Shown here piece after piece: positions 27,084 to 39,461 of a stretch of DNA of 64,000 nucleotides. Source of the DNA: Arthrobacter jinronghuae (GTDB taxonomy: Bacteria > Actinomycetota > Actinomycetes > Actinomycetales > Micrococcaceae); assembly GCF_025244825.1 (NCBI RefSeq), contig NZ_CP104263.1, positions 806,001 to 870,000 on the forward strand, written 5' to 3'. The translations under genes and the position numbers were made by a program. Below the pieces are notes generated by a model. That model saw only the letters and a program-made list of their open reading frames with translations, searched no databases and was not told the DNA's origin. How positions within the stretch are numbered: the first letter of the stretch is position 1; the number at the start of each line of letters is the position of its first letter.

Positions 27084-28571
27084 ATGACAAAGACATCCGC
27101 CCAGGTGGTGACCGGGCTGTACATCAACGGCGAGTCCCGGAGGACGCAGGCAACCCTGGCGGTCGCCGATCCTGGCCGGCCCGGGCAGGTGGCGGGCCAC
27201 GCAGCGGCTGCGTCGCCGGAGGACGTGGCGGACGCCGTCGGTGCCGCTAAGGCTGCCTTTCCCCCCTGGTCCGCACTGTCGGCGCAGGAACGGGCGGCAC
27301 GGATGGCCGACGCAATTGCGGGCATCGCCGACCTGCGGGATGAGGACGCAGCCATCCTGTCCCGTGAAAACGGCAAGATCGTTATGGAGAGCTGGGTGGA
27401 CGCCCTCGTTTTCGAGCTCCGCTGGCAGCTTGCCCTGTCCCTGGCTGATCAGGTGGACCAGGACGGGATCCTCGAACCGGCGCCGGGCATCCCCGTGACC
27501 ACCACCGTGTCCTACCAGCCGCTGGGCGTGGTCACGGTGATTGTGCCCTTCAACTGGCCGGTCGCAATCCTCGGCGCGTCCCTGCCCCACGCCCTGCTGG
27601 CCGGGAACACCGCCATCGTCAAACCGCCGCCCACCGCGCCGCTGGCAACCACCCGGATTGTGCAGCGCGTTGCCGAGAAACTGCCGCCGGGAGTGCTGAA
27701 CGTGGTCACCGGCCGGGACAGCGACATGTCCGGCCTGATCCGGAACGACGACGTGGCCAAGGTCTGCTTCACCGGCAGCGTCAACGGCGGCAAACGCATC
27801 ATGGAAATGGCTTCCGGGTCCCTGACCCGGGTCACCCTCGAGCTCGGGGGAAACGATGCGGCCATCATCCTTGACGATGCCCTGCTGGACGACACCCGGC
27901 TGGACCGGCTCCATGCCGCTGTCTTCGATACAACGGGCCAAATCTGCATGAACGCCAAGCGGATCTACGTTCACCGGTCCCGCATGGAGGAACTGGTGCA
28001 GGGACTGTCCGCCCGGCTGGAAAACGCTGTCATCGGCTACGGCCTCGACGAAGGTACAACCATGGGGCCGCTGCATTCCCCGGCGCAGAAAGCCTTCGTC
28101 GAAGACCTCATCCAGGAGGCAGAGGGTGCCGGCGCCGAGGTCCGCCGGTTCGGCACCCTGCCCGAGGGTCCGGACCTGCGGGACGGCAACTTCCTGCGCC
28201 CGGCACTGGTCCTTGATCCGCCGCCGGAACTGCGTGTGGTCACCGAGGAGCAGTTCGGGCCCGTGATCCCGATCATTCCGTTTGATTCCGAGGACGAAGC
28301 CATTGCCTGGGCGAACGACAGCTGGGCCGGGCTCTGCGGCTCGGTCTGGACCGAGGACCCTGCCAGGGCCAACGCGGTCGGTTCGCGCCTGGTTTGCGGC
28401 TACGTGTGGGTCAACGACCACGGAGCAACCCGATTGGACCTTCGTGCCCCGTTCGGCGGCATGAAGCAGTCCGGCATGGGCCGCGAACAGGGAATCCAGG
28501 GCGTCCGGGCTTTCCAGGACACCCGATCCATTGCCCACCTTGACGAGGCTGCAGCCGCCGCTGCGCACTGA
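27084..28571 (+). CDS. Aldehyde dehydrogenase, candidate vanillin/aromatic aldehyde dehydrogenase
   Basis: A 495-residue NAD(P)-dependent aldehyde dehydrogenase. The catalytic Cys is about residue 288 (TGQICMNAKR) and the general-base Glu about 253 (LELGGND). The cofactor motif FNWPVAILG and C-terminal PFGGMKQSGMG are present. The frame is open for a kilobase upstream, but ATG 27084 with GAGAGG nine bases before it and the homologous start settle the N-terminus. It is followed after 21 bp by a LigM-type O-demethylase, so oxidation of a methoxybenzaldehyde such as vanillin is a reasonable, unproven role. Confidence 0.9.
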   Translation: MTKTSAQVVTGLYINGESRRTQATLAVADPGRPGQVAGHAAAASPEDVADAVGAAKAAFPPWSALSAQERAARMADAIAGIADLRDEDAAILSRENGKIVMESWVDALVFELRWQLALSLADQVDQDGILEPAPGIPVTTTVSYQPLGVVTVIVPFNWPVAILGASLPHALLAGNTAIVKPPPTAPLATTRIVQRVAEKLPPGVLNVVTGRDSDMSGLIRNDDVAKVCFTGSVNGGKRIMEMASGSLTRVTLELGGNDAAIILDDALLDDTRLDRLHAAVFDTTGQICMNAKRIYVHRSRMEELVQGLSARLENAVIGYGLDEGTTMGPLHSPAQKAFVEDLIQEAEGAGAEVRRFGTLPEGPDLRDGNFLRPALVLDPPPELRVVTEEQFGPVIPIIPFDSEDEAIAWANDSWAGLCGSVWTEDPARANAVGSRLVCGYVWVNDHGATRLDLRAPFGGMKQSGMGREQGIQGVRAFQDTRSIAHLDEAAAAAAH

Positions 28572-30002
<1,431 letters not shown>

Positions 30003-30126
30003 CCGGTTCGACTTAACCGGTACCGGTTCGACGGTCAGCTGCAGTCCAGGCTTATCTGCCGAACGGGGACTGAAGCTGTCCGCAGTACTGTTCCACGCCG
30101 TCGTCTGCGGTCTTATGGTCAGGGCC

Positions 30127-30516
30127 ATGGACTGGAAAATCGAGCTCGTTCCCGTGCCGGTGTCCGACGTCGACGCCTCCAAGCGGTTTTACGTAGACCA
30201 GGTGGGTTTCAATGATGACTTTGACGAACGCATCGACGAGACCCTGCGCTTTGTGCAGCTGACCCCGCCCGGTTCTGCCTGCTCGGTGGTGATCGGCCCG
30301 GGCACCACCGATATGGTTCCCGGCACGCAGCGGATCCAGGTGGTGGTCCCCAGTGCCGCCGACGCCAGGCAGCACCTGGTGGACCACGGCGTGGCCGCCA
30401 GCGAGATCACTCCGCTGGAGTGGGGGACGTTCGTTTATTTCAGTGATCCGGACGGCAACCAGTGGTCACTGCAGGAGCTGCCGGCCATTCCGCCCACCCT
30501 GCCGTCGGATCTGTAG
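30127..30516 (+). CDS. VOC family protein
   Basis: A 129-residue glyoxalase/dioxygenase-like protein: MDWKIELVPVPVSDVDASKRFYVDQVGF at the first beta strand and helix, and VYFSDPDGNQWSLQE at the end. ATG 30127 is supported by TATGGT at 30114-30119, seven bases upstream, with TTCCAC 17 bp further, consistent with a leaderless transcript. The longer open frame upstream is not supported. Substrate unknown; proximity to ligM may be fortuitous. Confidence 0.85.
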   Translation: MDWKIELVPVPVSDVDASKRFYVDQVGFNDDFDERIDETLRFVQLTPPGSACSVVIGPGTTDMVPGTQRIQVVVPSAADARQHLVDHGVAASEITPLEWGTFVYFSDPDGNQWSLQELPAIPPTLPSDL

Positions 30517-30610
30517 CGGAGGACAACCTGGCGTGCTTGACCTCAACCGCACTTGAGCCTGTTGACTTCGAGCAGCACATCCGGAGCCAACATCCTCAAG
30601 GAGCATCACT

Positions 30611-31990
30611 TTGCAGGCCGAAGACAAGGTCAATACCGGGCCCGAGCGCGCCGGTTTCTGGTCCCGCCGTTACCTCCCGACCACGGTAGGGCTTTTCACC
30701 CTTGCCTTCCTGTTCGCCTTCGAAGCCCTCGCCGTGGGCACGGTGATGCCGGTGGTCGCGCGGGAGCTGGACGGGCTGTCCCTCTACGGCCTGGCCTTCG
30801 GTGCACCGATGGCCACCGCCGTCGTCACCATTGCACTGGCAGGCGGCTGGACCGACGCGCGGGGACCGGCCCCGGCGCTGCGGACCGGCGTCGTGCTGTT
30901 CTCCGTGGGCATTGTCGCCGCAGCCCTGGCACCGTCCATGGTGATGCTGGTCCTGGGCCGGTCGCTGCAGGGACTGGGCGCAGGGCTGGCGGGAGTGGCA
31001 ATGTACGTCGTCATTGCCCGTGCCTACCCGCAGTCCATGCGGGCCAAGGCCTTCACAGTGCTCAGCAGCGGCTGGGTGTTTCCCGCGCTGGTGGGACCGG
31101 CCCTTGCCGGCTGGCTGAATGACCTGCTGGGCTGGCGGTCGGTTTTCGGAGCGGCGCCGCTGCTTGCCGTGGCCGCCTACGCGGGCCTTGCCCCGGTGCT
31201 CCGGAAGCTGCCGGGGAGCAAAGCCTGGCGTCCGAATTATGTGCGCACCGCATGGGCAGTCCTGGCGGCCGGGGGAGTGCTCGGCATCGGGCTGACCGGA
31301 GGCGATGCCACGGGATGGGCGCTGCTGCCGGCCGCAGCCTGTGCCGCACTGGTGCTGCTGGCCGGCCCGCGGCTGCTGCCGCGGCGGACCTGGACCCTGG
31401 GCCGCGGTTTGCCGGCAACCATTCTGCTGCGCGGATTTATCGGAGCGGCCTTTGCCGGAGCGGAGGCCTATCTGCCCTTGGCACTGTCCGTGCACCGGGG
31501 GTTCACACCGACGCAGGCCGGACTGCTGCTGACCGTCTCGGCAGTGACCTGGTTTGCCGGATCGCTGGCCGCGGCCAACCTGGCGGTCCTGGCGAACAAG
31601 GTGGCGAGGGTCCGTTTGGGGGCGCTCCTCATGGCCGTAGGCATCGGTGCGACGGCGTGGAGCGTGGACCCGCAGATGAGTATCCTGCTGCCCGTGCTGG
31701 GCTGGGCAGTTGCGGGCGCCGGCATCGGGATGGCATTCCCTACCCTGTCCGTCCTGATGCTGGACTTTTCCGCCGAGGGGGAGGAAGGCACCAACAGTTC
31801 TTCCCTTCAGGTCAACGACAACCTCGTGCAGTCGCTGTGGCTGGCCCTGGGCACAGTGGCTTTTGCCCTGATGCTGCCGGTGGCGCCGCTGGGTGCGTTC
31901 ATCGGAGCCTTTGCCAGCGCCGCCGGCCTGGCCGCCGCAGCGCTTGCCCTTTCGGGGCTGCTGGCACCGCGGCGGCCCGCGCAGGCCTAG
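30611..31990 (+). CDS. MFS transporter
   Basis: A 459-residue major facilitator with many hydrophobic segments, beginning near residue 25 after a charged N-terminus. GTVMPVVARELDG follows TM1, and GGWTDARGPAPALRTGVVLF is the loop 2-3 motif, here lacking the usual DRxGRR basic cluster. It resembles drug-resistance-type permeases in length and layout. The start is TTG at 30611 with AAGGAG eight bases upstream. It might export or import an aromatic compound given the cluster, but the sequence does not say. Confidence 0.85.
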   Translation: MQAEDKVNTGPERAGFWSRRYLPTTVGLFTLAFLFAFEALAVGTVMPVVARELDGLSLYGLAFGAPMATAVVTIALAGGWTDARGPAPALRTGVVLFSVGIVAAALAPSMVMLVLGRSLQGLGAGLAGVAMYVVIARAYPQSMRAKAFTVLSSGWVFPALVGPALAGWLNDLLGWRSVFGAAPLLAVAAYAGLAPVLRKLPGSKAWRPNYVRTAWAVLAAGGVLGIGLTGGDATGWALLPAAACAALVLLAGPRLLPRRTWTLGRGLPATILLRGFIGAAFAGAEAYLPLALSVHRGFTPTQAGLLLTVSAVTWFAGSLAAANLAVLANKVARVRLGALLMAVGIGATAWSVDPQMSILLPVLGWAVAGAGIGMAFPTLSVLMLDFSAEGEEGTNSSSLQVNDNLVQSLWLALGTVAFALMLPVAPLGAFIGAFASAAGLAAAALALSGLLAPRRPAQA

Positions 31991-31995
31991 AGTGC

Positions 31996-32358
31996 CTAAA
32001 GTTCGGCGGCTAGGGCGTTCAGGACCGCGGCCAGGTCCGCTTTGCCCTGACCCCAGTCCGTCAACGTGGTGGGAACCGCCGGCGTGCTCGTGGCCACCAC
32101 GCGCGTTGTGCCGGCGTCGACCGGTTCAAAGGTGAGCACAATGCTGGATCCGAAGGACTTCCAGGTCATTCCGACCGAGAGCTCGGCCCGTTCCTGCCAC
32201 ACCCCGGTGAGCGTCATCGTCGGGAGCCGGTAGGCTGCCCGCTCGACGGCGGGCGGCAAGGCAGCCACGGGCGCGGAGATCAGCAGCTCGCCCCGGCCGC
32301 GCGCCCGCTTGGAGGTTATTTCGAGACTGATTGTTTTGGCATTCCCCATGTTCGTCAT
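31996..32358 (-). CDS. Small SRPBCC-like hypothetical protein
   Basis: A 120-residue protein with the feel of an SRPBCC/polyketide-cyclase-like lipid-binding domain: an N-terminal LEITSKRARGRGELLISAPV strand, central SIVLTFEPVDAGTTRVVATS and a C-terminal helix ADLAAVLNALAAEL. Start at 32358 is supported by a TATTCT hexamer (32366-32371 on the minus strand) seven bases upstream, suggesting a leaderless mRNA. It is convergent with the MFS gene, five bases apart. Function unknown. Confidence 0.65.
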   Translation of the reverse strand: MTNMGNAKTISLEITSKRARGRGELLISAPVAALPPAVERAAYRLPTMTLTGVWQERAELSVGMTWKSFGSSIVLTFEPVDAGTTRVVATSTPAVPTTLTDWGQGKADLAAVLNALAAEL

Positions 32359-32500
32359 GCAACAGAGAATAGCGCAGCGGCGACTGCCCGAGGGTCGATC
32401 ACGAACTTCACCTGCAGCAGGCATATCAATCGGCGGAGTTATATTGAAAGATGGTTCCACCCGAGGAGGTGCAGCGCCGCACTTCCGCTGAAAGGCAGCC

Positions 32501-33325
32501 ATGAAGATTGCTTTGTTCGCCACCTGCATTGTGGACGCGATGTATCCCTCCACGGCCCGCGCCACGGTCTCCATCCTGGAACGGCTGGGGCACGACGTCG
32601 TGTTCCCGGCCGGCCAGGCCTGCTGCGGGCAGATGCACCTCAACTCCGGGTATTTCACGGAAGCGGTGCCCGTAGTCCGCAACCACATAGAGGCGTTTGA
32701 GGCAGAGGAGTACGACGTCGCCGTGGCGCCGTCGGGCTCCTGCGTCGCCTCGGTGAAACACCAGCATGCAATGCTGGCCCGGTCCGTGGGCGATTCAGAC
32801 CTCGAAACCCGGGCTACCGCCGTCGGCGCACGGACCTACGAACTCTCCGCCCTGCTGACCGATGTCCTGGGGGTGACGGACGCCGCGGCCCAGCTGGGCT
32901 CCTGGTATCCGCATCGGATCACCTACCACCCCAGCTGCCACGGCATGCGGCTGCTGCGGCTGGGGGACCGGCAGGCGAACCTGCTCCGCACAGTGGAAGG
33001 CCTGGAACTGGAACCGCTGCCCGAAGCGGACCAGTGCTGCGGCTTCGGCGGAACATTCTCGCTCAAGAACGCGGACGTCTCCTCGGCCATGCTGGCAGAC
33101 AAAAACGCGAACATCGCCGCCACCGGCGCCCAGCTGTGCAGCGGCGGTGACGCCTCCTGCCTGATGCACATTGGCGGGGGCCTCTCCCGGGAAGGCAGCG
33201 GCATATCGACCCTGCACTTCGCGGAGATCCTCGCCAGCACGCGCGAACACCCGGCACCGCCGCCGGGTGCCGTGCGCGGCGGGAGCCGGAGCGCCGCTCG
33301 CCTCGCGGGAAAGGGACGCCAATGA
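32501..33325 (+). CDS. lutA: L-lactate utilisation protein LutA (Fe-S oxidoreductase)
   Basis: A 274-residue (Fe-S)-binding protein of the LutA/YkgE type with two cysteine-rich CCG domains: QACCGQMHLNSGY in the first and DQCCGFGGTFSLKN in the second, with SGSC and HPSCHGM completing the cluster ligands. With LutB and LutC it oxidises L-lactate to pyruvate in the cytoplasm. It overlaps lutB by four bases. The C-terminal 25 residues are Arg/Pro/Ala-rich and look like an extension beyond the usual LutA length. Confidence 0.93.
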   Translation: MKIALFATCIVDAMYPSTARATVSILERLGHDVVFPAGQACCGQMHLNSGYFTEAVPVVRNHIEAFEAEEYDVAVAPSGSCVASVKHQHAMLARSVGDSDLETRATAVGARTYELSALLTDVLGVTDAAAQLGSWYPHRITYHPSCHGMRLLRLGDRQANLLRTVEGLELEPLPEADQCCGFGGTFSLKNADVSSAMLADKNANIAATGAQLCSGGDASCLMHIGGGLSREGSGISTLHFAEILASTREHPAPPPGAVRGGSRSAARLAGKGRQ

Positions 33326-34821
33326 GTTCCACCTATCTGGGCATGCCGGCCGTTCCGGTTTACGGCAGCGGCAATCTGCACACCGCTGAACCCTTTCCGG
33401 TCGCAGCGCGGAGGGAACTGGACAACGAGCAGCTGCGTGCCAACCTCGGCCACGCCACGCACACCATCCGCGATAAGAGGCTGCGCGTAGTGGCCGAACT
33501 GCCGGACTGGGAGGAACTGCGCGAAGCCGGCAGCGCCACCAAGGCCGCTGTTATGGCGCGGCTGCCCGAACTGCTCGAGCAGTTCGAGGAAAACTTCACC
33601 GCACGCGGCGGCGTCATCCACTGGGCGCGGGACGCAGCGGAAGCCAACGAAATAGTGCGGGACCTGATCCGCGACGCCGGCGCGGACGAGGTGGTCAAGG
33701 TCAAATCCATGGCCACCCAGGAAATAGGACTCAACGAATACCTTGAAGAGCACGGCATTTCCGCGTTCGAAACCGATCTGGCGGAGCTGATTGTCCAGCT
33801 GGACCATGACAAGCCCAGCCACATCCTGGTGCCGGCCATTCACAAGAACCGCAGCCAGATCCGGGACATCTTCCTGCGGGAGATGCCGGACGTTGATCCG
33901 AACCTCACCGACACCCCGGCACGGCTGGCCGAAGCGGCGCGGCTGCACCTGCGCCGCAAGTTCCTTTCCGCGAAGGTGGCCATCTCCGGCGCAAACTTTG
34001 CCCTGGCCGATACGGGCACGCTCGCCGTCGTCGAATCAGAAGGCAACGGCCGGATGTGCCTGACCCTCCCGGAAACCCTGATCACCGTGATGGGGGTGGA
34101 GAAGCTGCTGCCCTCGTGGACGGACCTGGAGGTGTTTATGCAGCTGCTGCCCCGTTCCTCCACGGGGGAGCGCATGAACCCCTACACCTCGCTCTGGACC
34201 GGAGTCACCGAAGGCGACGGGCCGCAGAACGTGCATCTGGTGCTGCTGGACAACGGGCGCAGCGCGGCGCTCGCGGACGAGCGAGGGCGTTCGGCCCTGC
34301 ACTGCATCCGCTGCAGCGCCTGCATGAATGTCTGCCCGGTGTACGAGCGCACCGGCGGGCACGCCTACGGCTCCACCTATCCCGGCCCCATCGGTGCGAT
34401 CCTTTCGCCGCTGCTGACCGGTATCACTTCCGAAGAGAACGCGTCCCTGCCGTACGCCTCCTCACTCTGCGGAGCCTGTTACGACGCGTGTCCGGTGAAG
34501 ATCAACATCCCGGAAATCCTCGTGCACCTGCGCTCCGAGGATGTCCAGAGCCGCCGCGGGACGAAGAAGGTGCCGGGGCAGATGGATGTGGCCATGAAGG
34601 CAGCGTCCTGGATGATGGGCTCGGGGCGGCGGATGGCCCTGGTGGAGAAGGCCCTGCCGTTGGGAAAGCTGGCGGCCGGACCGGATCGGAAAATCAAGAA
34701 GCTTCCCGGCATCGCCGCCGGGTGGACCCGGAGCCGCGACCTTCCGGCTCCGCCTGCGCAGTCCTTCCGGGACTGGTGGGCAAAAGAGCACGAAGACACT
34801 GCGTCGAAAGAACAAGCATGA
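33322..34821 (+). CDS. lutB: L-lactate utilisation protein LutB (Fe-S/ferredoxin-domain)
   Basis: A 499-residue iron-sulphur protein. The N-terminal LutB/LUD-type domain includes DTGTLAVVESEGNGRM. The central 4Fe-4S motifs are CIRCSACMNVCPVY and CGACYDACPVKI, followed by a LutB C-terminal domain. It is the electron-transfer core of the LutABC lactate oxidase. The start overlaps lutA and the stop overlaps lutC by ATGA, so translation of the three is coupled. Confidence 0.95.
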   Translation: MSSTYLGMPAVPVYGSGNLHTAEPFPVAARRELDNEQLRANLGHATHTIRDKRLRVVAELPDWEELREAGSATKAAVMARLPELLEQFEENFTARGGVIHWARDAAEANEIVRDLIRDAGADEVVKVKSMATQEIGLNEYLEEHGISAFETDLAELIVQLDHDKPSHILVPAIHKNRSQIRDIFLREMPDVDPNLTDTPARLAEAARLHLRRKFLSAKVAISGANFALADTGTLAVVESEGNGRMCLTLPETLITVMGVEKLLPSWTDLEVFMQLLPRSSTGERMNPYTSLWTGVTEGDGPQNVHLVLLDNGRSAALADERGRSALHCIRCSACMNVCPVYERTGGHAYGSTYPGPIGAILSPLLTGITSEENASLPYASSLCGACYDACPVKINIPEILVHLRSEDVQSRRGTKKVPGQMDVAMKAASWMMGSGRRMALVEKALPLGKLAAGPDRKIKKLPGIAAGWTRSRDLPAPPAQSFRDWWAKEHEDTASKEQA

Positions 34822-35438
34822 GCGCCCGTACGGAAATCCTGGACCGGCTTCGGTCCGCCCTCCACGATGCCCCGGAAGCACCGGAAATTCCACGGAAGTA
34901 CCGGCACAGCTCCGGCATGAACGAGGAAGAACTCATCGAACTGCTTCGAGACAGGCTGCTGGATTACAAGGCCGGCGTCAGCGTGGTGGATGAGGCGTCC
35001 GTGCCCGCCAAGGTGGCCGAACTGCTGAAAGGGGAGACTTCCTACGTGGTTCCCGCAGGACTCGATGAACGCTGGACGGCGCTGGCCCCGGGACGCGTGG
35101 TGGATTCACCGGAGGAGCCGCTGAGCGTGGAGGAGCTGGACGGCATTGACGCGGTGGTCACCGGCTGCGCGGCGGCGGTGGCCGAAACCGGAACCATCAT
35201 CCTGGACGGCAGCCCGGGGCAGGGCCGGCGGGCCTGTTCGCTGATCCCGGACCACCACGTCTGCCTGGTCCGGGCCGGCGACATTTACGGGGTGCTGCCG
35301 GAGGCGGTGCGGCGGCTGGATGTCACGCATCCGTTGACCTGGATCAGCGGCCCGAGCGCCACCAGCGATATTGAGCTGCAGCGCGTGGAAGGCGTGCACG
35401 GTCCGCGGAGGCTGGACGTCGTGATCATCCGGTCCTGA
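34818..35438 (+). CDS. lutC: L-lactate utilisation protein LutC
   Basis: A 206-residue LUD-domain protein, starting MSARTEILDRLRSAL and containing VTGCAAAVAETGTIILDG and the PDHHVCLVRAGDI motif of LutC/YkgG. ATG 34818 overlaps the lutB stop by four bases. Completes the LutABC complex. The operon lies between two ligM genes; a lactate permease is 5 kb away on the opposite strand. Confidence 0.94.
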   Translation: MSARTEILDRLRSALHDAPEAPEIPRKYRHSSGMNEEELIELLRDRLLDYKAGVSVVDEASVPAKVAELLKGETSYVVPAGLDERWTALAPGRVVDSPEEPLSVEELDGIDAVVTGCAAAVAETGTIILDGSPGQGRRACSLIPDHHVCLVRAGDIYGVLPEAVRRLDVTHPLTWISGPSATSDIELQRVEGVHGPRRLDVVIIRS

Positions 35439-35450
35439 CCTGCAGCCCGG

Positions 35451-36560
35451 CTAGGCGGCGAGCAGCCCCTCCGTGCGGGAAAGGTCCTCAGAGAGATCCT
35501 TGCCCAGGGAGATAACCTTCTGCGGCGGCTGCCCGGGCAGGGCGGATACGCCTGTCACATCCGCCAGGAAGGCAACCGTCGACTGCAGCGATTCCATCGC
35601 CTCCGGGCGGTGCAGCTGGAACTGATACTCGTGTCCCAGCTTCGGTTTGTAATCCTTGGGCCAGAACCTGCGGCGGACGGGTACCCCAAGGTCCTGGAGC
35701 CGGTCTGCCAGGGGTATCGACTGCTCCCGGGTCAAGTTGTCACCGTTTCCACCGGAAATGTAGGTGGGCGGGAAACGGTAGTCCACGTGTTTCGGGATGC
35801 ACATGTGGTCTGCGGCAGGTGTGGCCGCCCAGTTCCTGGACCCGGTGTAGGCCCACAGGGCTTTCCGAAGCCCCCAGCCCACCGGCCCGGCCATGCGGGC
35901 CACGGATTCCAGATCGAAGACGCCGCAGTTGAGCACGATTCCGCACAGCTGTTCGGGGCCCGCCGCAGGAATAACGCCTGTATCCCGGGCGTACTCCGGA
36001 TTGGTGATGACCAGGGCCAGCTGTGCGGCCAATTGCGCGCCGGCGGAATCGCCGGCCAGCACAATCCGGTCGGGGTCCAGCCCGTAACGGTCCGCGCGCT
36101 CGCGGATGAAGCCCAACGCGGCGTTCAGCTCTTTCACGGCGGTCGGATAGACAGCTTCGGGCGAGATCGAGTACCCGACCCCCAGCACGGCGTACCCGTA
36201 TCCGGCGAGGATCCTGAGGTACGGCGCCACATCTTCCTTGGTGCCGGAAATCCATGCCCCGCCGTGGATCCACATCACCACCGGGAGCGGTTTCCGGGCC
36301 GGATCGTCAGGAAGGAACAGGTCAAGGGAGGGTTTGCCGGCGGACCCCAGATAACGCACATCCCGGTGTCGGGTGACCGTAAACCGGGGAATATGGGGAA
36401 GGACCTTTTTCACCGGAACCCTGCCTGCACCGGCGAACACGCCGCGAATGAGCAGCGTAGCCGGCCGGGGATCCCGCTGCAGTACGGCAGCGGCGCTGAT
36501 CCCGGCAACGGCGGCAGCGCCGGCCAGGATCCCCGCCGAAGTAAGCGAGGAGAGCTTCAT
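35451..36560 (-). CDS. Alpha/beta hydrolase (HSL-type esterase/lipase)
   Basis: A 369-residue esterase. An N-terminal hydrophobic segment (SAGILAGAAAVAGISAAAVL) may be a signal anchor. The oxyanion motif MWIHGGAW and nucleophile GDSAGAQ of the hormone-sensitive-lipase group follow. The C-terminal histidine is probably in KLGHEYQFQLH. It is convergent with lutC, 12 bp apart. Feruloyl- or methyl-ester hydrolysis would fit the aromatic genes but is speculation. Confidence 0.87.
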   Translation of the reverse strand: MKLSSLTSAGILAGAAAVAGISAAAVLQRDPRPATLLIRGVFAGAGRVPVKKVLPHIPRFTVTRHRDVRYLGSAGKPSLDLFLPDDPARKPLPVVMWIHGGAWISGTKEDVAPYLRILAGYGYAVLGVGYSISPEAVYPTAVKELNAALGFIRERADRYGLDPDRIVLAGDSAGAQLAAQLALVITNPEYARDTGVIPAAGPEQLCGIVLNCGVFDLESVARMAGPVGWGLRKALWAYTGSRNWAATPAADHMCIPKHVDYRFPPTYISGGNGDNLTREQSIPLADRLQDLGVPVRRRFWPKDYKPKLGHEYQFQLHRPEAMESLQSTVAFLADVTGVSALPGQPPQKVISLGKDLSEDLSRTEGLLAA

Positions 36561-36763
36561 TCCCTTAAGCTAAATCCCCGGAAACAGGCCTCTTTCGGCC
36601 GGTCCCGCGCCGTTGAGCGGCTCCGGGCGGGCAGCTGCGAGGAATCTCATGGCAGGTGGTGGTGGACGGCACTGCTGGGACGCACTATCCGGATGCCGGA
36701 CAGCGCGCCCGGACGCTGCAGCGGGAAGGTCCCCGGCACCTGCAGCGTCCGGTGCGGCACCGG

Positions 36764-38475
<1,712 letters not shown>

Positions 38476-39459
38476 ATGAGGAAAACCGGTGTTGCTGTGG
38501 TCCTGGCGGCGGCCTTAATGGGCGTTACGGGATGCGGCGGCGGTTCGCCGTCGTCCGAAAACGAAACCGAAACCGAAGCCAGTGCGGACCTGGTGCCCAT
38601 AGAGGTGGGGGTGATTCCCATTGTGGATGTGGCTCCCATTTACCTGGGGGTGGAGCAGGGCTTCTTCGAGGACGAAGGCTTGGAACTGACCCTGACGCTT
38701 GCACAGGGCGGGGCGGCAATTGTCCCGGCAGTCACATCCGGCCAGATGGCGTTCGGCTTCTCCAACGTAACCTCCATGATTGTGGGCAAGTCCAAGGGCC
38801 TGCCCATCCGAATGGTGGCCCCGGGCGCCAGTACCACCGGCGACGTCGATGCGGACTTCGCGTCGGTGATGACGCTTCCCGGCAGCGGAATCGAGGAGAT
38901 CGAGGACCTGGCCGGCAAGAGGGTGGGCGTGAATACGCTCAACAACATTTCAGACTCCACCATTTCCGAAGCGGTGAAGCAGGCCGGCGGCGACTACGAG
39001 AGCATCGAATTTGTCGAGATGCAGTTTCCCGATATGCCGGCCCAGCTCGACGGCGGCAACGTGGACGCCATTGCCGCAGTGGAACCCTTTGTGACCATCA
39101 CCGAGGCGCAGGGCGCCGTTCCGGTGTTCTCGAACTACGCGGAGCCCATCAAGGACCTCACCGTGGCCGTTTATTTCACTTCGGACCGGTACGCGCAGGA
39201 GAACCCGGAGACTACGGAGAAATTTGTCCGTGCGATGACGGCGTCGCTTGAATATGCCGATCAGAACCCTGACGAGGTACGCGCGGTCCTGCCGAGCTAC
39301 ACCTCGCTGGAACCAGACGTCATCGAGGAGCTGACCCTGCCCAGATACTACGGCGAGATCAACCAGGATTCGCTGGAGGAGGTTATGCGCATCTCGCTCG
39401 ACCGCGGCCTGATCGAGGAAGAGCCTGATCTGGAAGAGCTCCTGCCACGGTCCGGGTGA
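38476..39459 (+). CDS. Orphan ABC-transporter substrate-binding lipoprotein (NMT1/SsuA-like)
   Basis: A 327-residue binding protein with a lipoprotein signal (VVLAAALMGVTGC, Cys near residue 20), an acidic linker and an NMT1/SsuA-type domain containing GVIPIVDVAPIYLGVEQGFF. Such proteins bind sulphonates, nitrate, pyrimidines or aromatic acids. No permease or ATPase gene is next to it. It is divergent from ligM copy 2 and convergent with metF, so uptake of a methoxylated aromatic acid is a guess from location. GGAGG precedes the ATG. Confidence 0.88.
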   Translation: MRKTGVAVVLAAALMGVTGCGGGSPSSENETETEASADLVPIEVGVIPIVDVAPIYLGVEQGFFEDEGLELTLTLAQGGAAIVPAVTSGQMAFGFSNVTSMIVGKSKGLPIRMVAPGASTTGDVDADFASVMTLPGSGIEEIEDLAGKRVGVNTLNNISDSTISEAVKQAGGDYESIEFVEMQFPDMPAQLDGGNVDAIAAVEPFVTITEAQGAVPVFSNYAEPIKDLTVAVYFTSDRYAQENPETTEKFVRAMTASLEYADQNPDEVRAVLPSYTSLEPDVIEELTLPRYYGEINQDSLEEVMRISLDRGLIEEEPDLEELLPRSG

Positions 39460-39461
39460 GT

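Noticed and set aside
36561..36763. Possible small gene or terminator between the esterase and ligM copy 2
   Set aside because: Only antisense or short frames without start signals, and no stem followed by a T-run, are seen in these 200 bp.
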